From assembly GCA_029310945.1 (NCBI GenBank), contig JARJFC010000014.1, forward strand, positions 1 through 64,000: a stretch of DNA of 64,000 nucleotides, given 5' to 3'. Position 1 is the stretch's first letter; each line of letters begins with the position of its first letter. The position numbers and the translations under genes were made by a program. Origin of the DNA: Leptospira sp. 96542 (GTDB lineage Bacteria > Spirochaetota > Leptospiria > Leptospirales > Leptospiraceae). Positions 26,930-35,294 of this stretch are shown here, piece after piece. Under the pieces are notes generated by a model, which searched no databases, was not told the origin of the DNA, and was given only the letters and a program-made list of their open reading frames with translations.

Positions 26930-27500
26930 AAATTCGATGAGAATCCTGCTTTTTACATTCATTTTGTTTGATTTTAATGTAAGTAACCTTTCGGCCCAAA
27001 CCACCACTACAAATCTAAAAGACGAAACAAAAATACAAACATTTTTAAAAGTAACAGAACAAATACGATGTATCTGTTTACCGAGCCTTCCCATCCAGTC
27101 TTGCTCATTTAATATGTGTTCTGCGTCTAGTTACCTCAAAAATTTTATAGAAAATAGAATCAATGAAGGAATGGGCGAAAAAGAAATTTTAGAAAAAATG
27201 GAAAATGGTTTTGGTGATTCGGTTCGAACTGACCCTATCGTTTTGCATTTTTTAGAGAATGGCAACGAAGGTATGGTAAATTCCATTCTGTTCGGCTTCG
27301 GACCCAACATATTGGCAAAACCAGATGGAACCTGGATCAACACAACTTTATTATTCATTGGTATTTTGGGTTTATTTTTTATCTACCGTTATGCGAATAA
27401 AAAATCAAAAACTTTTAACCCGAAGGAAAATTTGGCCAACAAAGAATCTGTTGATTCCATTAAACAAAGGATCCGCGATTTGGAGTCCAAAGAATCATAA
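26922..27500 (+). CDS. ccmH: CcmH-like thiol reductase for cytochrome c maturation
   Basis: A 192-residue protein with a signal sequence (cleavage near NLSAQ), a helical domain, one span at about residues 143-158, and a charged coiled C-terminal tail. It occupies the ccmH slot directly after ccmF (8-base overlap). The expected LRCxxC is changed: QIRCICLPSLPIQSCSFNMC has Cys at 50, 52, 61 and 66. The following helix (FIENRINEGMGEKEILEKM) matches the CcmH fold. It probably keeps apocytochrome cysteines reduced, but with altered thiol chemistry. Confidence 0.75.
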   Translation: MFKNSMRILLFTFILFDFNVSNLSAQTTTTNLKDETKIQTFLKVTEQIRCICLPSLPIQSCSFNMCSASSYLKNFIENRINEGMGEKEILEKMENGFGDSVRTDPIVLHFLENGNEGMVNSILFGFGPNILAKPDGTWINTTLLFIGILGLFFIYRYANKKSKTFNPKENLANKESVDSIKQRIRDLESKES

Positions 27501-27521
27501 TCGCACAGGCAATTGGTCACA

Positions 27522-28676
27522 CTAAAATGAATTTCGAATTTTTGTAAGTGCCTCAACAAGTATATCAATATCTTCTTTCGTTCGGTTGGCATTCAAACTC
27601 ACCCGTAACCTGGCCGTAGGAACAGTGGGTGGACGGATGGCTCTTACATCCAGACCTAAGTTTTGTAACTCACTCGCAAATGTGAGTGCCTCCATTTCAT
27701 TTTCCATGAGGATAGGCACAATATGTGAACTAGAATCTGTTGTTTGGAAATGATGAAGCCGTAGTTTATCTTTTAAATATTTTGCTAAAAACTCTAAATG
27801 AGTTCGCTCGTCTTCCATAAGACGAATGAGTGAGAGTGCTTTCAATGCAAGTTTTGAAATGAGTGGGAGTGGAGCTGTACTAAAAATGAATGGTCGCATC
27901 ACATTGACAAGGTGATCTCTTCCGATTTTTTTTGTACATATCACCCCACCTTCAAGTCCAAAAGATTTTCCCAAAGTGTACACCCGGTAATCAATAGAAT
28001 CTATTTCATCTGAGGTTAGGTCACGAAATACAAGCCCTCGCCCTTCTTTACCGTAAACCCCTAACGCATGAGCTTCGTCCAAAACCAAAACAAAATTATA
28101 TTTCTCTTTTAAGAACAAAAGTTGTTTGAGCGGAACCATGTCTCCGTCCATACTAAATATTGTTTCGGTTACAACTACCTTAAGTTTTTTCTGATTGGGA
28201 TCTTCTGAACTCGCCTTTAACAGTTGTTTTTCTAAATCGTCCATATCCAAATGGTTGTAATACTTTTTATTTGCCATTGAGATACGGATTCCATCCAAAA
28301 TGGATGCATGGTTCAAACGATCGGTAAACACATAACTATTGGGCAGAGCGATGGAATCAATCAAACCCATATTGGCAACATACCCCGTCGAAACAAGTAA
28401 AGCCGCCTCTGCCTGGACAAACTCGGCAAACTCGGCTTCAAAAATTTCCATACTTTCGGAATTACCCCGAACCAAACGGGAGGCAGTGGAGCCTAAAAAA
28501 AATTCAGTTTTTAAGGATTGGATGGCTTCGATAAAGTTTTGATTGGTAGTGAGCGACAAATAATCGTTAGAACAAAAATCGATACCTGAATAAGTTTTGG
28601 TTTGCCGATAGAGATTTTTTTCCCTGATGGAATCCAGCTTTTTTTGGATTTTCTCCCAATATGTTTCCACAATCAC
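27522..28676 (-). CDS. bioF: 8-amino-7-oxononanoate synthase / alpha-oxoamine synthase (BioF-like)
   Basis: A 384-residue PLP enzyme of the alpha-oxoamine synthase family. FCSNDYLSL, GSTASRLVRGN, ETIFSMDGDMVPL, LVLDEAHALGVYG and the Schiff-base Lys in YTLGKSFGLEGG are conserved. The family joins an acyl-CoA with an amino acid; BioF makes KAPA for biotin, but KBL or SPT-like activities cannot be excluded. No bio genes are next to it. The GTG at 28676 was chosen because the open frame above it runs into the divergent sirtuin gene; GTG 28670 is the alternative. Confidence 0.82.
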   Translation of the reverse strand: MIVETYWEKIQKKLDSIREKNLYRQTKTYSGIDFCSNDYLSLTTNQNFIEAIQSLKTEFFLGSTASRLVRGNSESMEIFEAEFAEFVQAEAALLVSTGYVANMGLIDSIALPNSYVFTDRLNHASILDGIRISMANKKYYNHLDMDDLEKQLLKASSEDPNQKKLKVVVTETIFSMDGDMVPLKQLLFLKEKYNFVLVLDEAHALGVYGKEGRGLVFRDLTSDEIDSIDYRVYTLGKSFGLEGGVICTKKIGRDHLVNVMRPFIFSTAPLPLISKLALKALSLIRLMEDERTHLEFLAKYLKDKLRLHHFQTTDSSSHIVPILMENEMEALTFASELQNLGLDVRAIRPPTVPTARLRVSLNANRTKEDIDILVEALTKIRNSF

Positions 28677-28741
28677 AAGTCTTTCAGAACGACTATTTTT
28701 TCCGATTTCTTTTTTTCTGGGGGATGATTTCTTCAATCTGA

Positions 28742-29479
28742 ATGCCTTTTCTAACACAAGAACAAAAGGAAGTTGTACAAAATGCAAAATCCATCGTAGC
28801 CATAACAGGTGCGGGCATATCGAACGAAAGTGGCATCCCTACATTCCGTGGGGAAGCGGGGTTTTGGAAAAATTTCCGAGCAGAAGATTTAGCAACCCCG
28901 CAGGCTTTCCAAAAAGACCCAAAACTAGTTTGGGAGTGGTATGACTGGCGCCGCCTACTCTGTTCCAAGGCAAATCCAAATGATGGCCATTTAACGCTAG
29001 CAAGTTGGGATAACCATCACCCGCGGTTTTCACTCATCACACAAAACGTGGATGGTCTCCATATACGGGCTGGGTCAAAACATATACTCGAAATACATGG
29101 TAATATCTTCCAGTTTCGGTGTACAAAATGTTCCTTCCATGGCCATATAGACAATTCCAGACAAGGTGATGGCTTAAAATTTTGTCCAAACTGTAGTGCG
29201 CTCGTAAGACCCAATATTGTTTGGTTTGGAGAAAGTTATGATCCCAAATTATTTGAAAACGCATTTTTGTTAGCGCAAAATGCATCAGTTGTGCTCTTGG
29301 TGGGCACTAGTGCCAATGTATCGGTTCCAAGAGAATTGGCAATGACCGCCATCCAGAGTGGAGCTTTTGGAATCGAAATCAACCCAGAATCAACCAGCTT
29401 AAGTGAGTTTATGGATGTTCACATCCAAGGTAAAGCAGGTGATGTATTACCAAAATTATATTCGGAAATTATTACATAA
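28742..29479 (+). CDS. cobB: Sirtuin NAD-dependent deacylase (CobB/SIRT5 type)
   Basis: A 245-residue class III sirtuin. The NAD-binding motifs ITGAGISNESGIPTFRG (21-37) and TQNVDGLH (100-107) and the catalytic His119 (EIHG) are intact. Four zinc cysteines are at 127, 130, 148 and 151. Tyr67 and Arg70 in the EWYDWRR segment match the YxxR acyl-pocket pair that lets SIRT5 and CobB remove succinyl and other acidic acyl groups as well as acetyl. It is divergent from bioF with 65 bases between. Confidence 0.92.
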   Translation: MPFLTQEQKEVVQNAKSIVAITGAGISNESGIPTFRGEAGFWKNFRAEDLATPQAFQKDPKLVWEWYDWRRLLCSKANPNDGHLTLASWDNHHPRFSLITQNVDGLHIRAGSKHILEIHGNIFQFRCTKCSFHGHIDNSRQGDGLKFCPNCSALVRPNIVWFGESYDPKLFENAFLLAQNASVVLLVGTSANVSVPRELAMTAIQSGAFGIEINPESTSLSEFMDVHIQGKAGDVLPKLYSEIIT

Positions 29480-29488
29480 GGATACAAA

Positions 29489-29845
29489 ATGTTAACCATT
29501 ATTTTACTTATACTCTCAAATATTTTTATGACATTTGCTTGGTATGGGCATCTCAAATTTTTCAAAACACAAAATATGTTTATGATCATTTTGTTCTCTT
29601 GGGCAATTGCATTTTTTGAATATTTGCTTATGGTTCCCGCAAACAGAATTGGGTACACTGTGTACAAATTTGAAGGTTTTCAACTAAAAATTATCCAAGA
29701 GATAATTACCATTTTTGTATTTATACTTTTCGCCACTTTGTTTTTGGGCGAAAAAATCAAATGGAATTATATTGTGAGTTTTGGGCTTGTACTACTTGCT
29801 GGGTATTTTGCGTTTGCCTTTGGGGATAAATCATCGGGTCATTAA
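29489..29845 (+). CDS. DUF486 family membrane protein
   Basis: A 118-residue protein of four hydrophobic spans from ATG 29489, with AAGG shortly before. LILSNIFMTFAWYGHLKF, FFEYLLMVPANRIGY and FLGEKIKWNYIVSFGLVLL are typical of the DUF486 family, related in topology to small multidrug resistance transporters. No substrate is known. It begins 10 bases after the sirtuin gene and overlaps the end of convergent coaB by 15 bases. Confidence 0.82.
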   Translation: MLTIILLILSNIFMTFAWYGHLKFFKTQNMFMIILFSWAIAFFEYLLMVPANRIGYTVYKFEGFQLKIIQEIITIFVFILFATLFLGEKIKWNYIVSFGLVLLAGYFAFAFGDKSSGH

Positions 29846-30508
29846 AAACTGAACAAGTTCGAATGCCAATGCCTCCTTCGGCATTGGTCCAATTTCTTTT
29901 TCTAAACCCAAACTGCTAAAAATACGAATGATTGAATCCACCTCACCAAAACCTTTGTTTAGACCCACATAATTGCCAACGATATAATCCAAACCTTTTT
30001 TGGTAAGTTTAGCTGTTGCATTGGATTCTAAATTTTCAGTTTCTGCGGCAAAACCAATCCGAACTGAATTTTGGATTTTGTTTTCAAATACGTATTGGCT
30101 CACTTGTTTCAATATATCAGGATTTTCTTCCAATTCAAGTAACAGACCTTTGGTGCCAAAAGAAGAATGTTCTTTTTTAATTTTATGTTCGGCCGTCATG
30201 ATGGGTCTAAAATCGGCAGGTGCTGCCGCCATGATGAGTAAACTATCATTTGTGATTTGGGATAGAACGGCATCTCTCAATTGGATAGTGGTTTCTACAG
30301 TTATGTTTTTACCAGGAGGTTTGATGTTTGCATATTTTTCTAAGGTGTTGCCATGGATGTACACAACCTCGGTGGGATAAGTCAAAAAACAATTGGCAAT
30401 TTCAAAACCCATTTTTCCAGAAGAAGCATTGGAAATATACCGAACAGGATCAATCCATTCTCTTGTTGGACCCGAAGTGATGATCACTCGTTTGTAAGGA
30501 AATTTCAT
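29831..30508 (-). CDS. coaB: Phosphopantothenoylcysteine synthetase domain protein (CoaB)
   Basis: A 225-residue protein corresponding to the C-terminal half of bifunctional CoaBC. It opens with [20 protein letters not shown], then [11 protein letters not shown], and has AAAPADFRP and [10 protein letters not shown], all typical of the CoaB fold. CoaB joins 4'-phosphopantothenate with cysteine in coenzyme A synthesis. It is a separate gene overlapping the CoaC gene by 4 bases, not fused to it as in most bacteria. Confidence 0.87.
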   Translation of the reverse strand: MKFPYKRVIITSGPTREWIDPVRYISNASSGKMGFEIANCFLTYPTEVVYIHGNTLEKYANIKPPGKNITVETTIQLRDAVLSQITNDSLLIMAAAPADFRPIMTAEHKIKKEHSSFGTKGLLLELEENPDILKQVSQYVFENKIQNSVRIGFAAETENLESNATAKLTKKGLDYIVGNYVGLNKGFGEVDSIIRIFSSLGLEKEIGPMPKEALAFELVQFLMTR

Positions 30509-31035
30509 AAACTAGTTTTGTGAAATTGTATTATGGTTTCTGTTATGGTTTCAACCGTTGCCAATTTACCATAACCTTCATCCCCACAAACAACCACACC
30601 TTTATCGGGAGAAACAATGTGTACGCCATCCGTACGAAGTGTATCCAAATTTCTTTGGACTGCTTTGTGTAAATACATACCAGGGTTCATGGAAGGTGCA
30701 ATGATGATGGGGCAAGTACAGGCAAGATAAGTTGAGGTAAGGAGATCGTCTGCAATACCATTTGCCATTTTACCAATTGTGTTGGCAGATGCTGGGACCA
30801 CAGCAAACACGGAGGCAATATTTTTTAAATCAATATGAGCCATGCCCGTATCAAATTCGTTTATACGGACCGATTTTCCAGTGAGTGCCTCAAAAGTAAT
30901 TTTACCAACAAATTTTGTGGCATTCTCCGTCATGATGACTCGAACAGGGAACCCTTGTTTGGTGATCGTGCGCACAACTTCACAGGCTTTATAAGCAGCA
31001 ATAGAGCCAGAAACTGCAAGAACGATTTCCTTCAC
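30505..31035 (-). CDS. coaC: Phosphopantothenoylcysteine decarboxylase (CoaC)
   Basis: A 176-residue FMN flavoprotein of the HFCD family, matching the N-terminal half of Coa[14 protein letters not shown] binds the flavin region, [17 protein letters not shown] is the conserved PxMNxxM segment, and [10 protein letters not shown] is the substrate clamp with its Cys. It decarboxylates phosphopantothenoylcysteine in CoA synthesis. It ends overlapping coaB and starts next to the stop of the CNNM gene. Confidence 0.9.
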   Translation of the reverse strand: MKEIVLAVSGSIAAYKACEVVRTITKQGFPVRVIMTENATKFVGKITFEALTGKSVRINEFDTGMAHIDLKNIASVFAVVPASANTIGKMANGIADDLLTSTYLACTCPIIIAPSMNPGMYLHKAVQRNLDTLRTDGVHIVSPDKGVVVCGDEGYGKLATVETITETIIQFHKTSL

Positions 31036-32406
31036 CTAACGATCCTCAAGTGAGAGTTCTTTTTCGAATTCAGCATCCACCCCTTCGTCACCTTTGGGTG
31101 TAAAAACAATGGATAAAATTTTGTTTCCTTCCATCTTTTTCACTTTCAAATAACCTTTTTTGATCCGAACCACACTCCCTTCTTTGGGCATGTCCTCGTT
31201 TTTTTCCATAAAATAACCGGCAATGGTGCGAACTTCTTCCATGTCGGATGGTTCCTCACCTTCCAAAATTTCGGTCAAACTATCAATCTCGGCTTCACCA
31301 TCCAAAATAATGGTATTGGATCTTTTATTCACTGAGGATACATCTTTTTCGTCCGTATCTGTCTCATCCCGAATTTCACCAAAAAACTCTTCGATGATGT
31401 CTTCCAATGTGAGGAGACCTGCCACTCCGCCATATTCATCGATGACGATGGCCATATGTTGTTTTTTCTCACGGAGTTTAGTCATCACCTTTTCGATGGA
31501 CATCGACTCAGGTACGGTTACCAAATCTTTTTCCATAAGGGATGTGATCTTTTCTTTTTTGCCTTTACTCGATGTGTGTTCGGCTTGCCACTTTAGATAT
31601 TTTTGTACATGTATGATGCCGATGATTTTATCCAAGGTTTGTTCATAGACCGGGTACCTTGAAAAATTATGTTCAGCAATGAGAGGTAGGAGTTTGTCGA
31701 TGGTAGAATCAAACGGAATACCCACAACTGAGAGCCTATGTGTCATCACATCTTTGGCGGTGTGTTCCGAAAAATCAAAGGTCTTTTGGATGAGCTGCAT
31801 CTCCGAATTGTCGATACGACCTTGTTTCCTTTGTTCTTCGATGATGATCATCAGTTCTTCCGCTGAATGTACGTATTTATCGCCTGTTCGCTGCAAACGA
31901 AAGATGGTGAGTACACCACCCGCAAGACGATTCATAACGAAAGTGACAGGAAAAAACAGATAATAAAAAAGCCACATCAAAGGAGAAACACCCAATGCAA
32001 TGGCTTCCGTATTTTGGATGGCCAGGGTTTTGGGTACGAGCTCACCCAAAATCACATGCAATAATGTGATGAGAGTGAACGAAACCCCAATGGCGATACT
32101 GTGCACTGTGACTGCGTCCATTTCCAACTGGAAGATGGAAAAGATTCCTACCACCACCTTGGCAAATAGGGCTTCGCCGATCCAACCAAGTAGAAGGCTC
32201 GCCACTGTGATGCCCACTTGGCAAACCGAAAGCATATCGTCAATTTTTGCGATGGCCTTTTTGGTGATGAGAGCCATAGACCGGTTTTCTTTGACTAGTT
32301 CCTCCAAACGCGAAGGGCGGATGGAGACCATGGCAAATTCTGCTGCCACAAAGAAACCGTTGATGAATACCAAAAGAAAGATGAGAAAGATGCCGATTAT
32401 TTCCAT
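31036..32406 (-). CDS. CNNM/CorC-like transporter with CBS domains (hemolysin family)
   Basis: A 456-residue protein. The N-terminal DUF21/CNNM membrane domain (residues about 1-190, three to four spans) is followed by two CBS domains (about 205-330; DVMTHRLSVVGIPFDS and KVMTKLREKKQHMAIVIDE) and a C-terminal transporter-associated domain (about 350-440). Related proteins move Mg2+ or Co2+ or protect against it; hemolysin is a historical label. It lies directly upstream of coaC on the same strand with no gap. Confidence 0.92.
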   Translation of the reverse strand: MEIIGIFLIFLLVFINGFFVAAEFAMVSIRPSRLEELVKENRSMALITKKAIAKIDDMLSVCQVGITVASLLLGWIGEALFAKVVVGIFSIFQLEMDAVTVHSIAIGVSFTLITLLHVILGELVPKTLAIQNTEAIALGVSPLMWLFYYLFFPVTFVMNRLAGGVLTIFRLQRTGDKYVHSAEELMIIIEEQRKQGRIDNSEMQLIQKTFDFSEHTAKDVMTHRLSVVGIPFDSTIDKLLPLIAEHNFSRYPVYEQTLDKIIGIIHVQKYLKWQAEHTSSKGKKEKITSLMEKDLVTVPESMSIEKVMTKLREKKQHMAIVIDEYGGVAGLLTLEDIIEEFFGEIRDETDTDEKDVSSVNKRSNTIILDGEAEIDSLTEILEGEEPSDMEEVRTIAGYFMEKNEDMPKEGSVVRIKKGYLKVKKMEGNKILSIVFTPKGDEGVDAEFEKELSLEDR

Positions 32407-32578
32407 AGAAACTTAAGCACCACTAAGAATTTACTATCAGGGTCCATTTTAGGATAAAAAAATCTTCCTCCAAAAGAAAGACAGAGAAACAGAGATAAGT
32501 ATTTTTGAACGTTCCAACTCTGTCGCCTATAAAATTGCGGATTTTAAAAAGAAGCGAGAGAACTATGTCACAATCCCG

Positions 32579-35200
32579 TCATAATCCTGCTTGGATGACA
32601 ATCCCATCGTCCTTATAATTGGAGGGTTCAAACAAGGTTTGGTTTGTGATGGTTTCCATCGTCAATCCCTGTGGTTGGTAAAAGATACGTTTGGTACCCG
32701 ACCGAAACCAAAATTGGATCCACTGGGTGTGCAAGGATACCGAATCCAAAAGATTTTTGCCCAAGGTTTTTTCGGAATAGAACAAAACCTTGGGAACCGT
32801 GCGGTAATCGATCCTACGTGTGAGTTTTTGGATGGAGATTTCATCTGGGTCAGCCCCCGTCTCTTTGGAGGAACAACCCCAAGCGAGCCCACTCCAAACC
32901 CCGTCTCGTTTGGAACTGAGAGGAAAGTCCCAAATATGGACCCTGTCTTTATCTTTTAAAATACGGGTGCCCTCAAAATAGGCGGTGTCCAGAAAGTTTA
33001 GGTTTTTAGATGCAAACTTCTGAATGTTCGTTGGACATTTCCAAGTGTAGTACTTTGTATTTTTGGGAAGCTCGGAGTTGGATACTAGTGAATGAAAATA
33101 AACAAGGGGTAAATCTTTAAATTCTTTTTTTAACCACTTACCAAGTACAAGCCCTGGCTCATTCCAATAGAGAAGATATGAATCAAAATCCTTGGTTTGC
33201 GCAACAAATTCTTTTGTTAAATCCAAAATATCAGAATTGTCTGGGCGAGATGTTTTGATTTCCTTCCAAACAAAATTATTTTTTTTTGATTCTTTGGGAT
33301 TCAATAAAAACAAATAATAACTTTCTTTATACGGCAATAGAACAATGACAGGTAGTTTTGAATTTTCTAAATTACGAATACTCTCTGCTTCCGATTTTTT
33401 TTGATTGCCACTTTCCATTTCCCGACTGTCAGCATAAGTGGAATCGAAAAATTTTGATTCTCTTTGTGTCTGGAATCCTGAAAAAAAACGGAACTGATCA
33501 TTGATATATGGAATCTGGAACAAAGCATGAGGTTTTTCTCTATTTTGGTTTCCTGTTTTTACCAAATTGTATTTATAGATAGTTTCGAATAACCCCGAAA
33601 CATCGCCGTCCTCTTTCAAGTGGTTTGTTGCATAATCAAAAAATTGATCGGTAGAAAATGAAAATGGGCGGAAGTTTCTTATATAAAATAAATCCTCATA
33701 TAAATAATCGTTAAGATAATCATTTACCCCCTCACGGATGTTTGCCGTGATTGGACCTTTTTTACCAGAGGCAGTGTGTGCAAAAACAAATCCAAAATTA
33801 CGAATGAATTCAGATTGGAAAAATGCATTTTCTGCATCTAAAATACCACGGCTTTTTGTAAACTCAATGGTGGATTTTCGAATTTCCTTCCGATAGATTT
33901 GATTGTATCCCTGCAGTATTGTGGCCGCATATTCCAAACGACGCCAACCCTTACCTTGCGCCATATAGATAACTTCATCAGCAATCCGAGAAGAAAGTTC
34001 CGGATTTTGATCCAAAAGCATCTGAGCAATCCGTAGTTTCGGCCAAATATCATCCTCAGATAACTTTTCTGGATCTTGGATTTTTTGTAAGGCTTTCAAA
34101 GCAGATTCTGCCCCAGTCACTTTATATACGGTTACAGAAATCAATGTCTTAACGCCAGTTATACTCATTGGCTCATTCAGAAATGGATGATGTATATCAG
34201 AAGACCAATTATTCAAATCTAATTTTAAATAATATTCTAAAGATTTTTTATATTCTTTTTTAATATAGGCAAGAGCACCTAACTTTACGTAAATCCGATT
34301 CAGGATGGATGTTTTTTTCTGTTTCGTAATCCGCAAAAAATTCAAAAGTGATTCTTCAGCGTTTGTATACTCCCCCGCCAAAACTTGAAAGAAGGCCAGA
34401 CGTTCTGTAGAATTTTCACTTACATTGCCGTCAGATACTTTCTCAAAATCCATCATCATATTCTGAAAATAAATGGCTTCTCTTACAAAACCAAGGAAGG
34501 CAAGTTTGGTTGGTAGGTCTTCATCAATCCTATCAAATAATGGAATCCATTCTAAATTTGGATCCTCAAAAAATGGGGAACTAACGCGCATTATATTTAC
34601 AAAATGTTTATGCATATCCTTCTCTTTGCCAGAAGGAAGATCAATGTAATATTGCAAACGAAACACACGGCAAAGAGAATAGTATGGTTTTGTTTTGATA
34701 CAATCCATACGTATCATAGATTTTTTTTCGTCTTCACCGCCTTGGTAGAGGTTGGTTCGCATATTTTTGGCAAGGTTTCGAAAATAAGTATTGGGTTCTT
34801 TCTGGATGTATATGTCTAAAGTTTTGATAGCTTGTACGTCATCTCCTTGAGATTGTTTCCAGAGAGAGGTTAACAAAGCGTCCGCAAAACTATACTCACC
34901 CTTTTTGGTTCGTAAATCGTAGAGTACGTTGGCAATACCCACCTTATCCTGGGTTTTAATGTACAACTCGCCTAACATCAAATAATAATCAATTTCAGAT
35001 ATCGAAGTCATTTTTTCTGGAGATTTGAAGCGAAACCCATCACGAGAGTTTAGTACTTCCACTCCCCTTACGAAAAGTTTCGAAGAACCACTGTTTGGCA
35101 CCCAGCCATGCGTACGATCCGCTGCGACAAGCATCGTGCCGAAAAACAAAAAATAACTTGATAAAATAAGACAAAACCGACAAAAAAACATCTTCCCCAT
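32579..35200 (-). CDS. Secreted TPR-like protein with degenerate CHAT-like C-terminus
   Basis: An 873-residue protein with a signal peptide (SYFLFFGTMLVAA, first ~26 residues). Residues about 60-500 are helical, TPR-like (for example AFFQVLAGEYTNAEESLLNF, KEYKKSLEYYLKL). From about 620 the pattern resembles a CHAT caspase-like domain: KLPVIVLLPYKESYYLFLL, then DRVHIWDFPLSS near 752 where the catalytic His block should be, and VLFYSEKTLG near 805 in place of LSACETGLG, followed by RSGTKRIFY. If so, the catalytic Cys is replaced by Ser and the His block is altered, so it would be inactive. The CHAT reading is inference by pattern only. Confidence 0.72.
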   Translation of the reverse strand: MGKMFFCRFCLILSSYFLFFGTMLVAADRTHGWVPNSGSSKLFVRGVEVLNSRDGFRFKSPEKMTSISEIDYYLMLGELYIKTQDKVGIANVLYDLRTKKGEYSFADALLTSLWKQSQGDDVQAIKTLDIYIQKEPNTYFRNLAKNMRTNLYQGGEDEKKSMIRMDCIKTKPYYSLCRVFRLQYYIDLPSGKEKDMHKHFVNIMRVSSPFFEDPNLEWIPLFDRIDEDLPTKLAFLGFVREAIYFQNMMMDFEKVSDGNVSENSTERLAFFQVLAGEYTNAEESLLNFLRITKQKKTSILNRIYVKLGALAYIKKEYKKSLEYYLKLDLNNWSSDIHHPFLNEPMSITGVKTLISVTVYKVTGAESALKALQKIQDPEKLSEDDIWPKLRIAQMLLDQNPELSSRIADEVIYMAQGKGWRRLEYAATILQGYNQIYRKEIRKSTIEFTKSRGILDAENAFFQSEFIRNFGFVFAHTASGKKGPITANIREGVNDYLNDYLYEDLFYIRNFRPFSFSTDQFFDYATNHLKEDGDVSGLFETIYKYNLVKTGNQNREKPHALFQIPYINDQFRFFSGFQTQRESKFFDSTYADSREMESGNQKKSEAESIRNLENSKLPVIVLLPYKESYYLFLLNPKESKKNNFVWKEIKTSRPDNSDILDLTKEFVAQTKDFDSYLLYWNEPGLVLGKWLKKEFKDLPLVYFHSLVSNSELPKNTKYYTWKCPTNIQKFASKNLNFLDTAYFEGTRILKDKDRVHIWDFPLSSKRDGVWSGLAWGCSSKETGADPDEISIQKLTRRIDYRTVPKVLFYSEKTLGKNLLDSVSLHTQWIQFWFRSGTKRIFYQPQGLTMETITNQTLFEPSNYKDDGIVIQAGL

Positions 35201-35294
35201 AGGATTTCAAATATCCTCAATTTGGTCAAGTGACATAAGATTTATAAAACAGGAAAGATTTTGGTAGGAAAAACCAAGAGACAAAACAAAACGA

